The notes below the pieces were generated by a model. That model saw nothing but the letters and a program-made list of their open reading frames with translations, was not told the DNA's origin and searched no databases. The position numbers and the translations under genes are program-made. A DNA stretch of 64,000 bases from Corynebacterium mucifaciens. GTDB taxonomy: Bacteria; Actinomycetota; Actinomycetes; Mycobacteriales; Mycobacteriaceae. Positions 43,586 through 52,037 of the stretch are shown piece by piece; within the stretch, counting starts at the first letter, position 1; each line of letters opens with the position of its first letter. The stretch is from positions 186,001-250,000 of the forward strand of contig NZ_JAAXPF010000002.1 of NCBI RefSeq assembly GCF_012396315.1. The letters run 5' to 3'.

Positions 43586-44296
43586 GTGGTGACGAGCGCG
43601 GAGGCGAACGCGAAAAAGCGCAGAATTCTCATTATTGCCGTGTCCATCTTTATCGTCGTCGCGGTGGTGGTGGCCATGGTTCCGTTGTTGATGAATCTAT
43701 TCATGGGCAACGGAGTGAAAACTGAGGGCATCGAATCCGAGCAAGTGTCGGCGGCGTCCACAGAGACCGACGGCGAGTGGCAGGTGACCAACCGACCAGG
43801 CAGCAATTCCACCTCAGCAGGGTTTACGTTCGACGAGGTGTTGCCCGGTGAACGGCGCACCACGTCGGCGTCCACTCAGGGTGTGACCGGTTTTGCGACG
43901 ATTGTTGACGGCACGTTGACTGCCGGCGAGATCACGGTAGACATGCAGCATCTCACGTCGGACAGCGATGTGCGGGATGAGTCCGTCCGGCAACGTATTT
44001 TCCACACTGCGGAGTATCCGGAGGCGACGTTTAGGGTGACTGAGCCTGCGGATGTGTCGGCGGTGCCAGACGACGGCTCCGTCGGCTCTGTGGAGCTAAC
44101 CGGAGACCTGACCATTCACGGAACGACGCAACCCGTCACGCAACGTTTTGATGTAGCGCGGTCCGGAGACCGTCTCATCGTAGCGGGCGACATCCCGATC
44201 AACCGGCTGGACTACGGTGTGGAAACACCGGAGCTCGTTGCAGCGAAAATTGCCGAAGACGGCGAAGTGAATGTCCGCGTGAACCTGACTAAGTAG
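43586..44296 (+). CDS. membrane-anchored YceI-family protein
   Basis: 236 residues: a basic N-terminus (NAKKRR), one membrane helix (about 14-38), then the YceI lipocalin-like domain (about 60-236), with the block SDVRDESVRQRIFHTAEYPEATF and GDLTIHGTTQPV. YceI proteins bind polyisoprenoids; here the domain would face the outside. AGGTGATG lies about 6 nt before GTG 43586. Confidence 0.85.
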   Translation: MVTSAEANAKKRRILIIAVSIFIVVAVVVAMVPLLMNLFMGNGVKTEGIESEQVSAASTETDGEWQVTNRPGSNSTSAGFTFDEVLPGERRTTSASTQGVTGFATIVDGTLTAGEITVDMQHLTSDSDVRDESVRQRIFHTAEYPEATFRVTEPADVSAVPDDGSVGSVELTGDLTIHGTTQPVTQRFDVARSGDRLIVAGDIPINRLDYGVETPELVAAKIAEDGEVNVRVNLTK

Positions 44297-44301
44297 TCGC
44301 C

Positions 44302-44327
44302 TTAATTACGTAACATGACGTAATTAA
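44302..44327. repeat. perfect 10-bp AT-rich inverted repeat
   Basis: TTAATTACGT and ACGTAATTAA are separated by AACATG, 5 bp after the stop of the YceI gene. The stem is AT-rich and followed by AAAAC rather than a T run on the plus strand, so it looks more like a protein-binding site than a terminator, although the minus strand reads T-rich. No gene starts close by. Confidence 0.6.
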
Positions 44328-44434
44328 AAACACGGGGAGGCTTAGTGCAAGGCGCACTGGGCCTTTTCTTATCCCTCCAGAACTGTCCGATAATGTATAT
44401 TATGTCAAGTAACGTGGGAGGGGCTAAGCCCGCC

Positions 44435-45754
44435 TTAGCGGCGCCCGCTCCTGTTACGACGTGCCAAGGTGATTTGCGCGAGATCGATCATTCCCAGCCG
44501 CGCCATTGCCTCGCGCAGCGCGAACTGCCATACCCACATCCTCCGGAAGACCGCGTCGTAGCCGTCGGCGGCGGCGCCGCGGACTTTGCCGTCAAACGTG
44601 ATGCGCTGCAGGCGGAGCGACGCCGCGAGGTGCTCAGGCGCAGACGTTCGCGCCACCACGTGCAGATCGGTGTTCCTGTCGATGTCCTTTGCTATCTCGT
44701 CCGCGCTTGCATACCGCAGCCCGGGCCAAATGTACGCCCGCATGGATTCGGCAGCCAGATCTGCCAGGCCGCTGTACACGGAGGTACGCACAATCGTCTG
44801 CAGAGCCACTCGTCCACTCGGCGCCAGCATCGCATCGACGGACCGCAGGTAACGCACCTGCTGGCGCCGCGGCCACGTCTCCAGCGATTCTGTGTTCACT
44901 ACAGCGTCGTAGGATCCCCGCCGCTGGCGCGCGAGCGCCCCCGGCCCCTCAGCGACTCTCTCCGGGGCAACCGACCCGTCCGAGCCGGCAAAGATCAACC
45001 GCTCCCGCAATGCGGCGTAGAGCCGCGCGTCTCGGGCAACAGCGTCGACGGTGGCGCCGCGTGTAGCAGCAGCAAGCGCCAGCGTCCCACCTCCGGAGGG
45101 ATACTCCAACATGTGGGTGCCCGCGGCGACGCCGACTGCGTCTAGAAGCATCGTGACGCTGCGGTTTTGCGCGTCTTGAAGGTCAGCGCGCTCCGACTCC
45201 ATGGGTGTGCCGATTTCCGTCACTGATACGAAATGATGAGCAGGTTCGGATCCCCGCCCGGCACCTCGCACATGCGATTTCACCCGAGCGCGTTCAGTGG
45301 TTGCCACACCGGTGGCGAAATGCCCTTGAAACGCACTCATGCCGTCACCGGAAAAATGCGCGACTAGGTCAGGCGGCACATCACCCGCCATCGCCGGCCG
45401 CGGGGCATCCACTCGAGGCGTGCGCGGACGGTATCCGGCGCGCAAGAGGGCCGTCAGGGCGTCGACAAGCTGCTCAGAGCTTGTGGTCGACCACTCGCCT
45501 GCCATGTATCCCTCAGCGAGCCCTACCCAGCCCCCCGCCGCAATGCGCGGGAAGACTTCCGCCCGCTCGACGGTAATGTCTGCCTCGTCGCCAGAAAGGC
45601 TCAGCCCCGCCGCCGCACACGCTCGCGCAAAACCAGCCTCCGCACGTTTGGTACGTAACCTGCCCGGTTGCGGAACTGCAGCGATTCCCGGCCACACGTC
45701 CGCGTCAATGGGCTTCAGGTGGGCTGGGCGGCTCTCGCGGGTGAACTCGGACAT
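44435..45754 (-). CDS. cyclopropane-fatty-acid-synthase-like protein with degenerate active site
   Basis: 439 residues from ATG 45754; minus-strand TAGCAT (45767-45762) ends 7 nt before it. Layout matches CFA synthases: an N-terminal region (about 1-140), then a SAM-methyltransferase fold and a C-terminal block (YIWPGLRYASADEI). Key motifs are altered: the SAM loop reads LEYPSGGGTLAL instead of LDIGCGWG, and the FEHVG block reads LETWP, which keeps the Glu but loses the His. It may be an inactive paralogue or modify another lipid. Cys and His of the classic active site are not evident. Confidence 0.7.
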   Translation of the reverse strand: MSEFTRESRPAHLKPIDADVWPGIAAVPQPGRLRTKRAEAGFARACAAAGLSLSGDEADITVERAEVFPRIAAGGWVGLAEGYMAGEWSTTSSEQLVDALTALLRAGYRPRTPRVDAPRPAMAGDVPPDLVAHFSGDGMSAFQGHFATGVATTERARVKSHVRGAGRGSEPAHHFVSVTEIGTPMESERADLQDAQNRSVTMLLDAVGVAAGTHMLEYPSGGGTLALAAATRGATVDAVARDARLYAALRERLIFAGSDGSVAPERVAEGPGALARQRRGSYDAVVNTESLETWPRRQQVRYLRSVDAMLAPSGRVALQTIVRTSVYSGLADLAAESMRAYIWPGLRYASADEIAKDIDRNTDLHVVARTSAPEHLAASLRLQRITFDGKVRGAAADGYDAVFRRMWVWQFALREAMARLGMIDLAQITLARRNRSGRR

Positions 45755-45885
45755 TCTTTGCATGCTAGTTGTCGCGCTGTTGAAGACGGGATGCCACGGC
45801 GGAGGCAGCGCTCCCGGATCATCTGTAAGCGCGTACTATGTAGGCCGTTCCAGTAACGAAAGTCATTGACCCGAGGAGAATGCTC

Positions 45886-47223
45886 ATGGCCTCACAGGTG
45901 AACCGCCCCGCTGGCAGCCGCCACCACGTTGTGATTGTCGGCGCGGGTTTCGGCGGCGTCAACGCCGTGAAGGAGCTCGCGGACGCTGATGTCGACATCA
46001 CGTTGATCAACAACACCAACCACCACCTTTTCCCGCCGCTGCTGTACCAGGTGGCGACGGGCCTGATGTCCTCGGGTGAGATCACCGGCGACATCCGCCA
46101 AATGTTCGCCAACCAGCAGAACGTGCGTGTGGTGCGCGGCACCGTCGAAACCGTCGATACCGACGCGAAGACCGTCACCTCCGTCGAAGGCGGAAAGGAG
46201 TCCGTCTTCGGCTACGACTCCCTCATCGTGGCTGCCGGCGCTGGACAGTCCTACTTCGGCAACGACCACTTCGCCCAGTTTGCGCCGGGCCTGAAGACCC
46301 TGGATCACGCGTTTGAGATCAGGGCCCGTCTGATCGCCGCCTTTGAGCGTGCGGAGCTTGCAGAGACCCCTGAAGAGCGCGAGCGTGAGCTGACGTTCGT
46401 GATCGTCGGCGCAGGCCCAACCGGCGTGGAGCTAGCTGGCCAGGTGGCGGAGATGGCACACCGCGCGTTCACATCGGGCCGGTACTCCTTTAGCACCGAG
46501 CAGGCCAAGATCTACCTGCTCGACGGTGCGCCGCAGGTCCTGCCTCCTTTCGGCAAGCGCCTGGGTAAGAAGGCGCAGCGTGAGCTGGAAAAGTCCGGCG
46601 TGACCGTCATTCTCAACGCCATGGTGACCAACGTGGACGCGGACTCCGTGACCTACAAGGACATGAAGACGGAGCAAGAAACCACCATCGACACCCCGAC
46701 GAAGATCTGGTCCGCCGGTGTGGCCGCTTCCCCGCTGGGCAAGCAGGTTGCGGAGCAGCTCGGCGCCGAAGCTGATCGCGCCGGCAAGGTGGCGGTCAAC
46801 GCCGACCTCTCTGTGGGCGACGATCCGAACGTCTTCGTCATCGGCGACATGATGAACCGCGACCGCCTCCCTGGTGTTGCGCAGGTGGCTATCCAGTCCG
46901 GTGAGTACGTGGGCAAGATTATCAAGGAGCAGGTCGAACACGACGTCGCTCCGGAGAACCGCGACCCGTTCGACTACTTTGACAAGGGCTCGATGGCCAT
47001 CATCAACCGCTTCAACGCGGTAGTGAAGATGGGCAAGGTCGAAATCACCGGTTTCATCGGCTGGCTCATGTGGCTCGGCGTGCACCTCTCCTTCCTTACC
47101 GGCACCCGCAACAGGATCGTGGCTGCCAACGAGTGGACCATCAACGCCTTCTCCCGCACCCGCCACAACTTGGCGGTGACGGAAGGCCAGCTCGAGCGTC
47201 CCGTACAGGAGGACGAGGAGTAG
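45886..47223 (+). CDS. ndh: type II NADH dehydrogenase
   Basis: 445 residues. It transfers electrons from NADH to menaquinone without pumping protons. Two dinucleotide folds: VIVGAGFGGVNA for FAD (about residue 15) and VIVGAGPTGVELAG for NADH (about 170). The quinone-site block and a C-terminal amphipathic/hydrophobic segment (about 375-395, IGWLMWLGVHLSFL) allow membrane attachment. I chose ATG 45886 because GGAG lies 7 nt before it; an ATG two codons earlier is too close to the site. Followed by a strong terminator. Confidence 0.94.
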   Translation: MASQVNRPAGSRHHVVIVGAGFGGVNAVKELADADVDITLINNTNHHLFPPLLYQVATGLMSSGEITGDIRQMFANQQNVRVVRGTVETVDTDAKTVTSVEGGKESVFGYDSLIVAAGAGQSYFGNDHFAQFAPGLKTLDHAFEIRARLIAAFERAELAETPEERERELTFVIVGAGPTGVELAGQVAEMAHRAFTSGRYSFSTEQAKIYLLDGAPQVLPPFGKRLGKKAQRELEKSGVTVILNAMVTNVDADSVTYKDMKTEQETTIDTPTKIWSAGVAASPLGKQVAEQLGAEADRAGKVAVNADLSVGDDPNVFVIGDMMNRDRLPGVAQVAIQSGEYVGKIIKEQVEHDVAPENRDPFDYFDKGSMAIINRFNAVVKMGKVEITGFIGWLMWLGVHLSFLTGTRNRIVAANEWTINAFSRTRHNLAVTEGQLERPVQEDEE

Positions 47224-47239
47224 ACCACGCCCCTCAGGC

Positions 47240-47286
47240 TCCCCGGTACCAGGCACAACCGAGAACTGGTACCGGGGATTTTTCTC
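47240..47286 (+). terminator. rho-independent terminator after ndh
   Basis: A perfect 13-bp stem, TCCCCGGTACCAG with CTGGTACCGGGGA, and a 13-base loop, followed by TTTTTCT. It lies 16 bp after the ndh stop and separates it from the pfl locus. Confidence 0.9.
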
Positions 47287-47453
47287 TGCGTAAAACGTGC
47301 CGCAAATCACTCCAATCGTACTACCTATTCGAGCTAACAACGGCCTACACTGAGTGGTAAGCGGCAAGCGCTTTGAAAGTACATGGGCATGAGATTGGGC
47401 AAGCGCAGCCGCCAGAGTTCCTTATCGTTTCACTGAAGAAGGACTGTGCAACT

Positions 47454-49571
47454 GTGACTGTTTCTACAGAGCCGCAACTTGAAAACCGCGCATGGGACGG
47501 CTTCGCGCCGGGACCGTGGATGGAACGCATCGACGTCCGCGATTTCGTCCAGCGCAACTACGCCCCTTACGACGGGGATGCATCGTTCCTAGAGGGTGCA
47601 ACCGACAAAACGCTTCGCCTCTGGGACCACTTGGATAAGAACTACCTCGCCGTCGAGCGCGACCGCCGCGTCTACGACGTCGACACCGAAACCCCCGCCG
47701 ACATCGACGCGTTCAAGCCGGGGTACATCTCCGAGGACGACGACGTCATCGTGGGTTTGCAGACGGACACCCCGACCAAACGCGCCATGATGCCGAACGG
47801 CGGCTGGCGCATGGTTGAGCAGGCCATCAAGGAAGCCGGCAAAGAGGTGAACCCGGAGGTGAAGAAAATCTTCACCGAGTACCGGAAGACGCACAACGAC
47901 GCCGTCTTTGACATCTACACCCCGCGCATCCGTGCCGCCCGCTCGTCGCACATCGTGACGGGTTTGCCAGACGCCTATGGCCGCGGCCGCATCATCGGCG
48001 ACTACCGCCGGGTCGCCCTGTACGGTGTGGACTTCCTCATCGAGGAAAAGCAGCATGCCAAGGACGCCTCGTTGGAGCAAGGGTTCTCGGAGCACTGGGC
48101 CCGCTACCGCGAAGAGCACGCCGAGCAGATTAAGGCGCTGAAGAAGCTGAAGAAGATGGCTGCCGACTACGGCTTCGACATCTCTGGGCCGGCCACGAAC
48201 GCGAAAGAAGCGGTGCAGTGGACCTACTTCGGCTACCTCGCGTCCGTCAAGAGCCAAGACGGTGCCGCAATGTCCATCGGACGCCTCTCCCCTTTCTTGG
48301 ACGTGTACTTTGAGCGCGATCTGGCCAACGGCACGCTCACCGAGGTTGAAGCCCAAGAGATCATCGATGCGCTGGTGATCAAGCTGCGCATCGTGCGCTT
48401 CCTCCGCACTGAGGATTACGACCAGATCTTCTCCGGCGACCCCTACTGGGCCACCTGGACCGACGCGGGCTTTTCGTCCGACGGCCGCCACCAGGTGACC
48501 AAGACGGCGTTCCGTCTGCTGCAGACGCTGCGCAACCTCGGGCCTGCGCCGGAGCCCAACATCACCATCTTCTGGGATCCTTCCCTTCCCGCGGGATACA
48601 AGGAGTTCTGCGCCGCGATCTCCATTGAGACGTCGTCGCTGCAGTACGAGTCCGACAAGCAGATCCGCGATAAGTGGGGCGACGACGCCGCGATCGCCTG
48701 CTGCGTGTCCCCCATGCAAGTGGGCAAGCAGATGCAGTTCTTCGGTGCACGCGTGAACGCGGCGAAGGCATTGCTCTACGCCATGAACGGCGGCCGCGAT
48801 GAAGTCAGCGGCAAGCAGGTCACCGACGGCGACCACACCCCCATCGAGGGCGACGGCCCGCTCGACTTCGACGAAGTCTGGCAGAAGTACGAAGAGATGC
48901 TCGACTGGGTCATCGGCACCTACGTCGAAGCCCTGAACATCATCCACTACTGCCACGACCGCTACGCCTACGAGTCCATCGAGATGGCGCTGCACGATTC
49001 CGACATCGTCCGCACCATGGGCTGCGGCATCGCAGGCCTGTCCATCGTGGCCGACTCGTTGTCCGCCATTAAGTACGCGAAGGTCACGCCGGTGCGCGAC
49101 GAAACCGGCTTGATCGTCGATTACGTCACCGAGGGCGAGTTCCCGGTGTACGGCAACGACGACGACCGCGCGGACGACATCGCGGCGACGGTGGTGCACA
49201 CGGTGATGCAGAAGATCAAGGCGATCCCGCTCTACCGCGACGCCATCCCAACGCAATCGGTGCTGACTATCACCTCGAACGTGGTCTACGGAAAAGCCAC
49301 CGGTTCCTTCCCCTCGGGCCACAAGGCAGGCACCCCATTCGCGCCAGGCGCGAACCCGGAAAACGGCGCCGACAACCACGGCATGGTCGCCTCGATGCTG
49401 TCCGTGGGCAAGCTCGACTACAACGACGCGCTGGACGGCATTTCGCTGACCAACACGATCACGCCGTCCGGCCTGGGCCGCAACAAGGAAGAGCAGGTCA
49501 CCAACTTAGTCGGTGTACTCGACGCCGGCTTCATCATGGACAACGCCGACGTGGCGGTCCACCCCGCCTAA
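47454..49571 (+). CDS. pflB: pyruvate formate-lyase catalytic subunit lacking the glycyl-radical domain
   Basis: 705 residues from GTG 47454, with AAGAAGGA upstream; a longer frame exists. It splits pyruvate with CoA into acetyl-CoA and formate. The active-site Cys pair is in AIACCVSPMQ, and SSHIVTGLPDAYGRGRIIGDYRR is typical (residues shown in two overlapping parts: SSHIVTGLPDAYGR and GRGRIIGDYRR). E. coli PflB has 760 residues with the radical Gly at 734. Here the chain ends after VLDAGFIMDNADVAVHPA, before the final beta-hairpin that carries that Gly. The missing domain is encoded by the next gene, in the same phase, 39 bp on. Confidence 0.93.
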   Translation: MTVSTEPQLENRAWDGFAPGPWMERIDVRDFVQRNYAPYDGDASFLEGATDKTLRLWDHLDKNYLAVERDRRVYDVDTETPADIDAFKPGYISEDDDVIVGLQTDTPTKRAMMPNGGWRMVEQAIKEAGKEVNPEVKKIFTEYRKTHNDAVFDIYTPRIRAARSSHIVTGLPDAYGRGRIIGDYRRVALYGVDFLIEEKQHAKDASLEQGFSEHWARYREEHAEQIKALKKLKKMAADYGFDISGPATNAKEAVQWTYFGYLASVKSQDGAAMSIGRLSPFLDVYFERDLANGTLTEVEAQEIIDALVIKLRIVRFLRTEDYDQIFSGDPYWATWTDAGFSSDGRHQVTKTAFRLLQTLRNLGPAPEPNITIFWDPSLPAGYKEFCAAISIETSSLQYESDKQIRDKWGDDAAIACCVSPMQVGKQMQFFGARVNAAKALLYAMNGGRDEVSGKQVTDGDHTPIEGDGPLDFDEVWQKYEEMLDWVIGTYVEALNIIHYCHDRYAYESIEMALHDSDIVRTMGCGIAGLSIVADSLSAIKYAKVTPVRDETGLIVDYVTEGEFPVYGNDDDRADDIAATVVHTVMQKIKAIPLYRDAIPTQSVLTITSNVVYGKATGSFPSGHKAGTPFAPGANPENGADNHGMVASMLSVGKLDYNDALDGISLTNTITPSGLGRNKEEQVTNLVGVLDAGFIMDNADVAVHPA

Positions 49572-49610
49572 CCCACACCCACCCACAATCGATTCGAAGG
49601 AGTCACCACA

Positions 49611-49862
49611 ATGTCCACCCCCACTTTTGACGAGCGCCTCGCCTCTATGAAGGCATCTCGGTCAGCACACAACATGGAGTCGGGCCTGTACCACGCCAAC
49701 ATCAACGTCCTGGATGAGTCCACCCTCGAGGACGCGATGGAGCACCCGGAAAACTACCCGAACCTGACTGTCCGCGTCTCCGGCTACGCCGTGAACTTTG
49801 TCAAGCTGACAAAGGAGCAGCAGCGCGACGTCATTTCCCGTACCTTCCACCAGGGTGCGTAG
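49611..49862 (+). CDS. grcA: stand-alone glycyl-radical domain (GrcA-like), the missing part of PflB
   Basis: 83 residues. The C-terminal 45 match the end of PFL and of GrcA/Yfi[16 protein letters not shown], then VRVSGYAV with the radical Gly at residue 58, then [14 protein letters not shown]. The first 25 residues have no counterpart in full-length PFL, which marks a new N-terminus rather than a nonsense mutation. GAAGGAG lies 8 nt before the ATG. It must complement the shortened PflB. The pflA gene follows 3 bp after its stop. Confidence 0.92.
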   Translation: MSTPTFDERLASMKASRSAHNMESGLYHANINVLDESTLEDAMEHPENYPNLTVRVSGYAVNFVKLTKEQQRDVISRTFHQGA

Positions 49863-49865
49863 TCG

Positions 49866-50741
49866 ATGGCCCAAGACGGAACGAGCGGCGTCGTCACGCT
49901 CTCGCCTGAGCAAGGCGAGCGCGTGCGCGGCGTCGCCGCCGGTTTAGGCGGACTGTCCACCGACGACCTAGAAATCAACCGGCCTGAGTTGTTCGAGGCC
50001 CGCCGCACCGGCGAGATCGGCCTCATTCACTCATGGGAGCTGGTGACGGCTGTCGACGGCCCCGGCACCCGGATGACCATCTTTCTTTCCGGTTGCCCGC
50101 TGCGGTGCAAGTTCTGCCACAATCCGGACACGATGGAAATGAAAGAAGGCACGCTTGAGCGCATTGACGACGTTGTGCGCCGCGTGCTGCGTTACAAGCA
50201 GGTATTTCGCGCCTCCGGCGGGGGGCTCACACTCTCCGGCGGCGAGCCGCTGTTCCAGATCGCGTTTACAAGGCGACTCCTTAAAGCGGTGCACGACGCA
50301 GGTGTGCACACCACAGTCGACACCTCCGGGTTCCTCGGCGCCCGCCTCACGGACGAGGACCTGGACAACATCGACCTGTTTCTTTTGGATGTCAAATCCG
50401 GCGACCCAGAAACCTACGAGCACGTCACCGCCCGTCAACTGCAGCCGACCATCGACTTCGGCGATCGCCTGCACGCAAAAGGGAAGGCCGTGTGGATCCG
50501 CTTCGTGCTCGTGCCCGGTCTCACTGACAGCGAGGAAAACATCCAGAACGTCGCCGACATCGTCGCTCGGTGGGAGGGCACCGTGGAACGCGTTGAGGTG
50601 CTGCCCTTCCACAACATGGGAGCCGACAAGTGGGACAAGATCGGGCTGGATTACGAGCTCAAGGACGTCGCTCCCCCGAGTGCTGAAGCTGTGGAGCACG
50701 CCCGTGAGATTTTCCGTAGTCGCGGCCTGACGGTGTTTTAG
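49866..50741 (+). CDS. pflA: pyruvate formate-lyase-activating enzyme (radical SAM)
   Basis: 291 residues. The radical-SAM cluster motif CPLRCKFC (CX3CX2C) is at about residue 78, with the preceding VDGPGTRMTIFLSGCP typical of PflA and not of glycerol-dehydratase activases, since the extra ferredoxin Cys are absent. GGEPLF binds SAM. It abstracts a hydrogen from the Gly of the radical domain. The N-terminal 55 residues (LSPEQGERV onwards) are longer than in E. coli PflA (246 residues in total) and have no assigned role; they could help bind the separate domain (speculation). Confidence 0.94.
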   Translation: MAQDGTSGVVTLSPEQGERVRGVAAGLGGLSTDDLEINRPELFEARRTGEIGLIHSWELVTAVDGPGTRMTIFLSGCPLRCKFCHNPDTMEMKEGTLERIDDVVRRVLRYKQVFRASGGGLTLSGGEPLFQIAFTRRLLKAVHDAGVHTTVDTSGFLGARLTDEDLDNIDLFLLDVKSGDPETYEHVTARQLQPTIDFGDRLHAKGKAVWIRFVLVPGLTDSEENIQNVADIVARWEGTVERVEVLPFHNMGADKWDKIGLDYELKDVAPPSAEAVEHAREIFRSRGLTVF

Positions 50742-50966
50742 GCGGTATCGAGGCGGTGTTGCAGGCCCCGGGTTTCGGGGCTGTCCCGCCCCACACCCCC
50801 GTTCGACAACCAGCCGACAGGGCGTAATATCACCTGAGTTGTTCAGCGTGCCCCCGGGTGCGCTCTCCGCCGCACAGGACCCCAGCGAGAGTGCAGTGTT
50901 GCAAACTGATTGAACGCACCGCCGCACCGCTGGGGCCCTCGCATGAGTGAAAGGGGGCTTGCAACT
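50742..50966 (+). promoter_or_regulatory. corA leader with start-proximal hairpin
   Basis: 225 bp without a gene. CCCCAGCG near 50881-50888 can pair with CGCTGGGG near 50928-50935, forming a stem about 15 nt before the purine-rich site AGGGGG of corA. GTAATATCA near 50825 may hold a -10 box. The arrangement would allow control of corA translation, but I cannot match it to the M-box or another known magnesium leader. Confidence 0.35.
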
Positions 50967-52037
50967 ATGCCGCCGCGAATTCCGATGCCGGGTCAACGAC
51001 CGAGGAAGGTACAGCCTCCCACCGGCTCTATTCCGGTCCCCCTTGAGCGGCAAATTGATTTCTGCCGCGTGTTTGTGGACGGTAAACGTCAGCCTGGGAA
51101 CGTCCGCATGGGGCACGCGCTTGAGGTGGTGGAGCGCTACGAGAACGCGTTCGTGTGGCTGAGCCTGAAAGAGCCCTCCACCGCGCAGATGGAACGGGTG
51201 GCGGAGATCTTCGACATCGAGGATCTGGTGGTCGACGACGTGGTGGACGCCCACCAGCGGCCGAAGATCGAGCGCCATGACGAGCAGCTGTTCATGGTCG
51301 TCCGCTCCGTGTCGTACCGGGACGACGAGGAAGTTGCGGACGCCCGCGAGATCATTTCCACCGGCGAGGTGCAGATGATCGTCGGCGAGAAGTTCGCCAT
51401 CACCATTCGTCACGGGGCCCAATTGCCGGATCTGACGGCCAAATTGGAGGACGAGGAAGAACTCGCGGTGCTCGGCCCCACTGCCGTGGCTTGGGCGGTG
51501 TCCGACTATCTGGTGGACAACTACCTGAAGGTCACTGACTTACTCGAAGACGACGTGGACGATCTGGAAAACGAGGTCTTCACACCGCGCCGCACCATCA
51601 ACATCGACAAGATTTACACCTACAAGCGCGAGATCTTGGAGATGCGCCACGCCATCGATCCGCTCGCGCCGGCTCTGCGAAACGGGTTGAACAACAACAA
51701 GGACGTGCTGCGCAAGGCGCTGCGCACCTACTTCCGGGATGTGCAGGACAACGCCACGATCGTGAGTGATCGCCTCTCGGGCTTCGACGAGCGCCTGACC
51801 TCGCTGCTCGACGCCTCCGTCGCCAAGGTGACCATGCAGCAAAACTCCGACATGCGCACCATTTCCGCCGTCGTCGGAATGGCCGCTGTGCCCACGCTGG
51901 TGGCGGGCATCTACGGCATGAACTTCGAAAACATGCCCGAACTGGGGTGGCGCTACGGTTACCCGGCGGCGTTGTTAGTCATGCTTGCCGCCATCTCCGC
52001 AATGTGGTGGTGGTTCCGGAAGAACCACTGGCTCTAG
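50967..52037 (+). CDS. corA: CorA-family magnesium/cobalt transport protein
   Basis: 356 residues from ATG 50967, which has AGGGGG 9 nt upstream; earlier in-frame ATGs at 50943 and 50910 lack a site. A large cytosolic N-terminal funnel (about 20-280), then two C-terminal membrane helices; the first ends in the signature YGMNFENMPE, where GMN is the ion filter. The homopentamer imports Mg2+. The very C-terminus is basic (FRKNHWL). Convergent with the thioesterase gene, overlapping by 4 bp. Confidence 0.94.
   Translation: MPPRIPMPGQRPRKVQPPTGSIPVPLERQIDFCRVFVDGKRQPGNVRMGHALEVVERYENAFVWLSLKEPSTAQMERVAEIFDIEDLVVDDVVDAHQRPKIERHDEQLFMVVRSVSYRDDEEVADAREIISTGEVQMIVGEKFAITIRHGAQLPDLTAKLEDEEELAVLGPTAVAWAVSDYLVDNYLKVTDLLEDDVDDLENEVFTPRRTINIDKIYTYKREILEMRHAIDPLAPALRNGLNNNKDVLRKALRTYFRDVQDNATIVSDRLSGFDERLTSLLDASVAKVTMQQNSDMRTISAVVGMAAVPTLVAGIYGMNFENMPELGWRYGYPAALLVMLAAISAMWWWFRKNHWL

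Noticed and set aside
47589..49379. Long minus-strand open frame opposite pflB
   Set aside because: Low-complexity, His/Val/Arg-rich translation typical of a reverse-strand shadow; pflB is clear on the plus strand.
49569..49571. The TAA between pflB and the glycyl-radical domain as a simple nonsense mutation or sequence error
   Set aside because: Disfavoured but not excluded: the second gene has its own ribosome binding site and an N-terminus of about 25 residues with no counterpart in fused PFL. The frames are in phase, so read data should still be checked.
50742..50966. M-box magnesium riboswitch upstream of corA
   Set aside because: I could not match the conserved M-box segments, only a simple hairpin.
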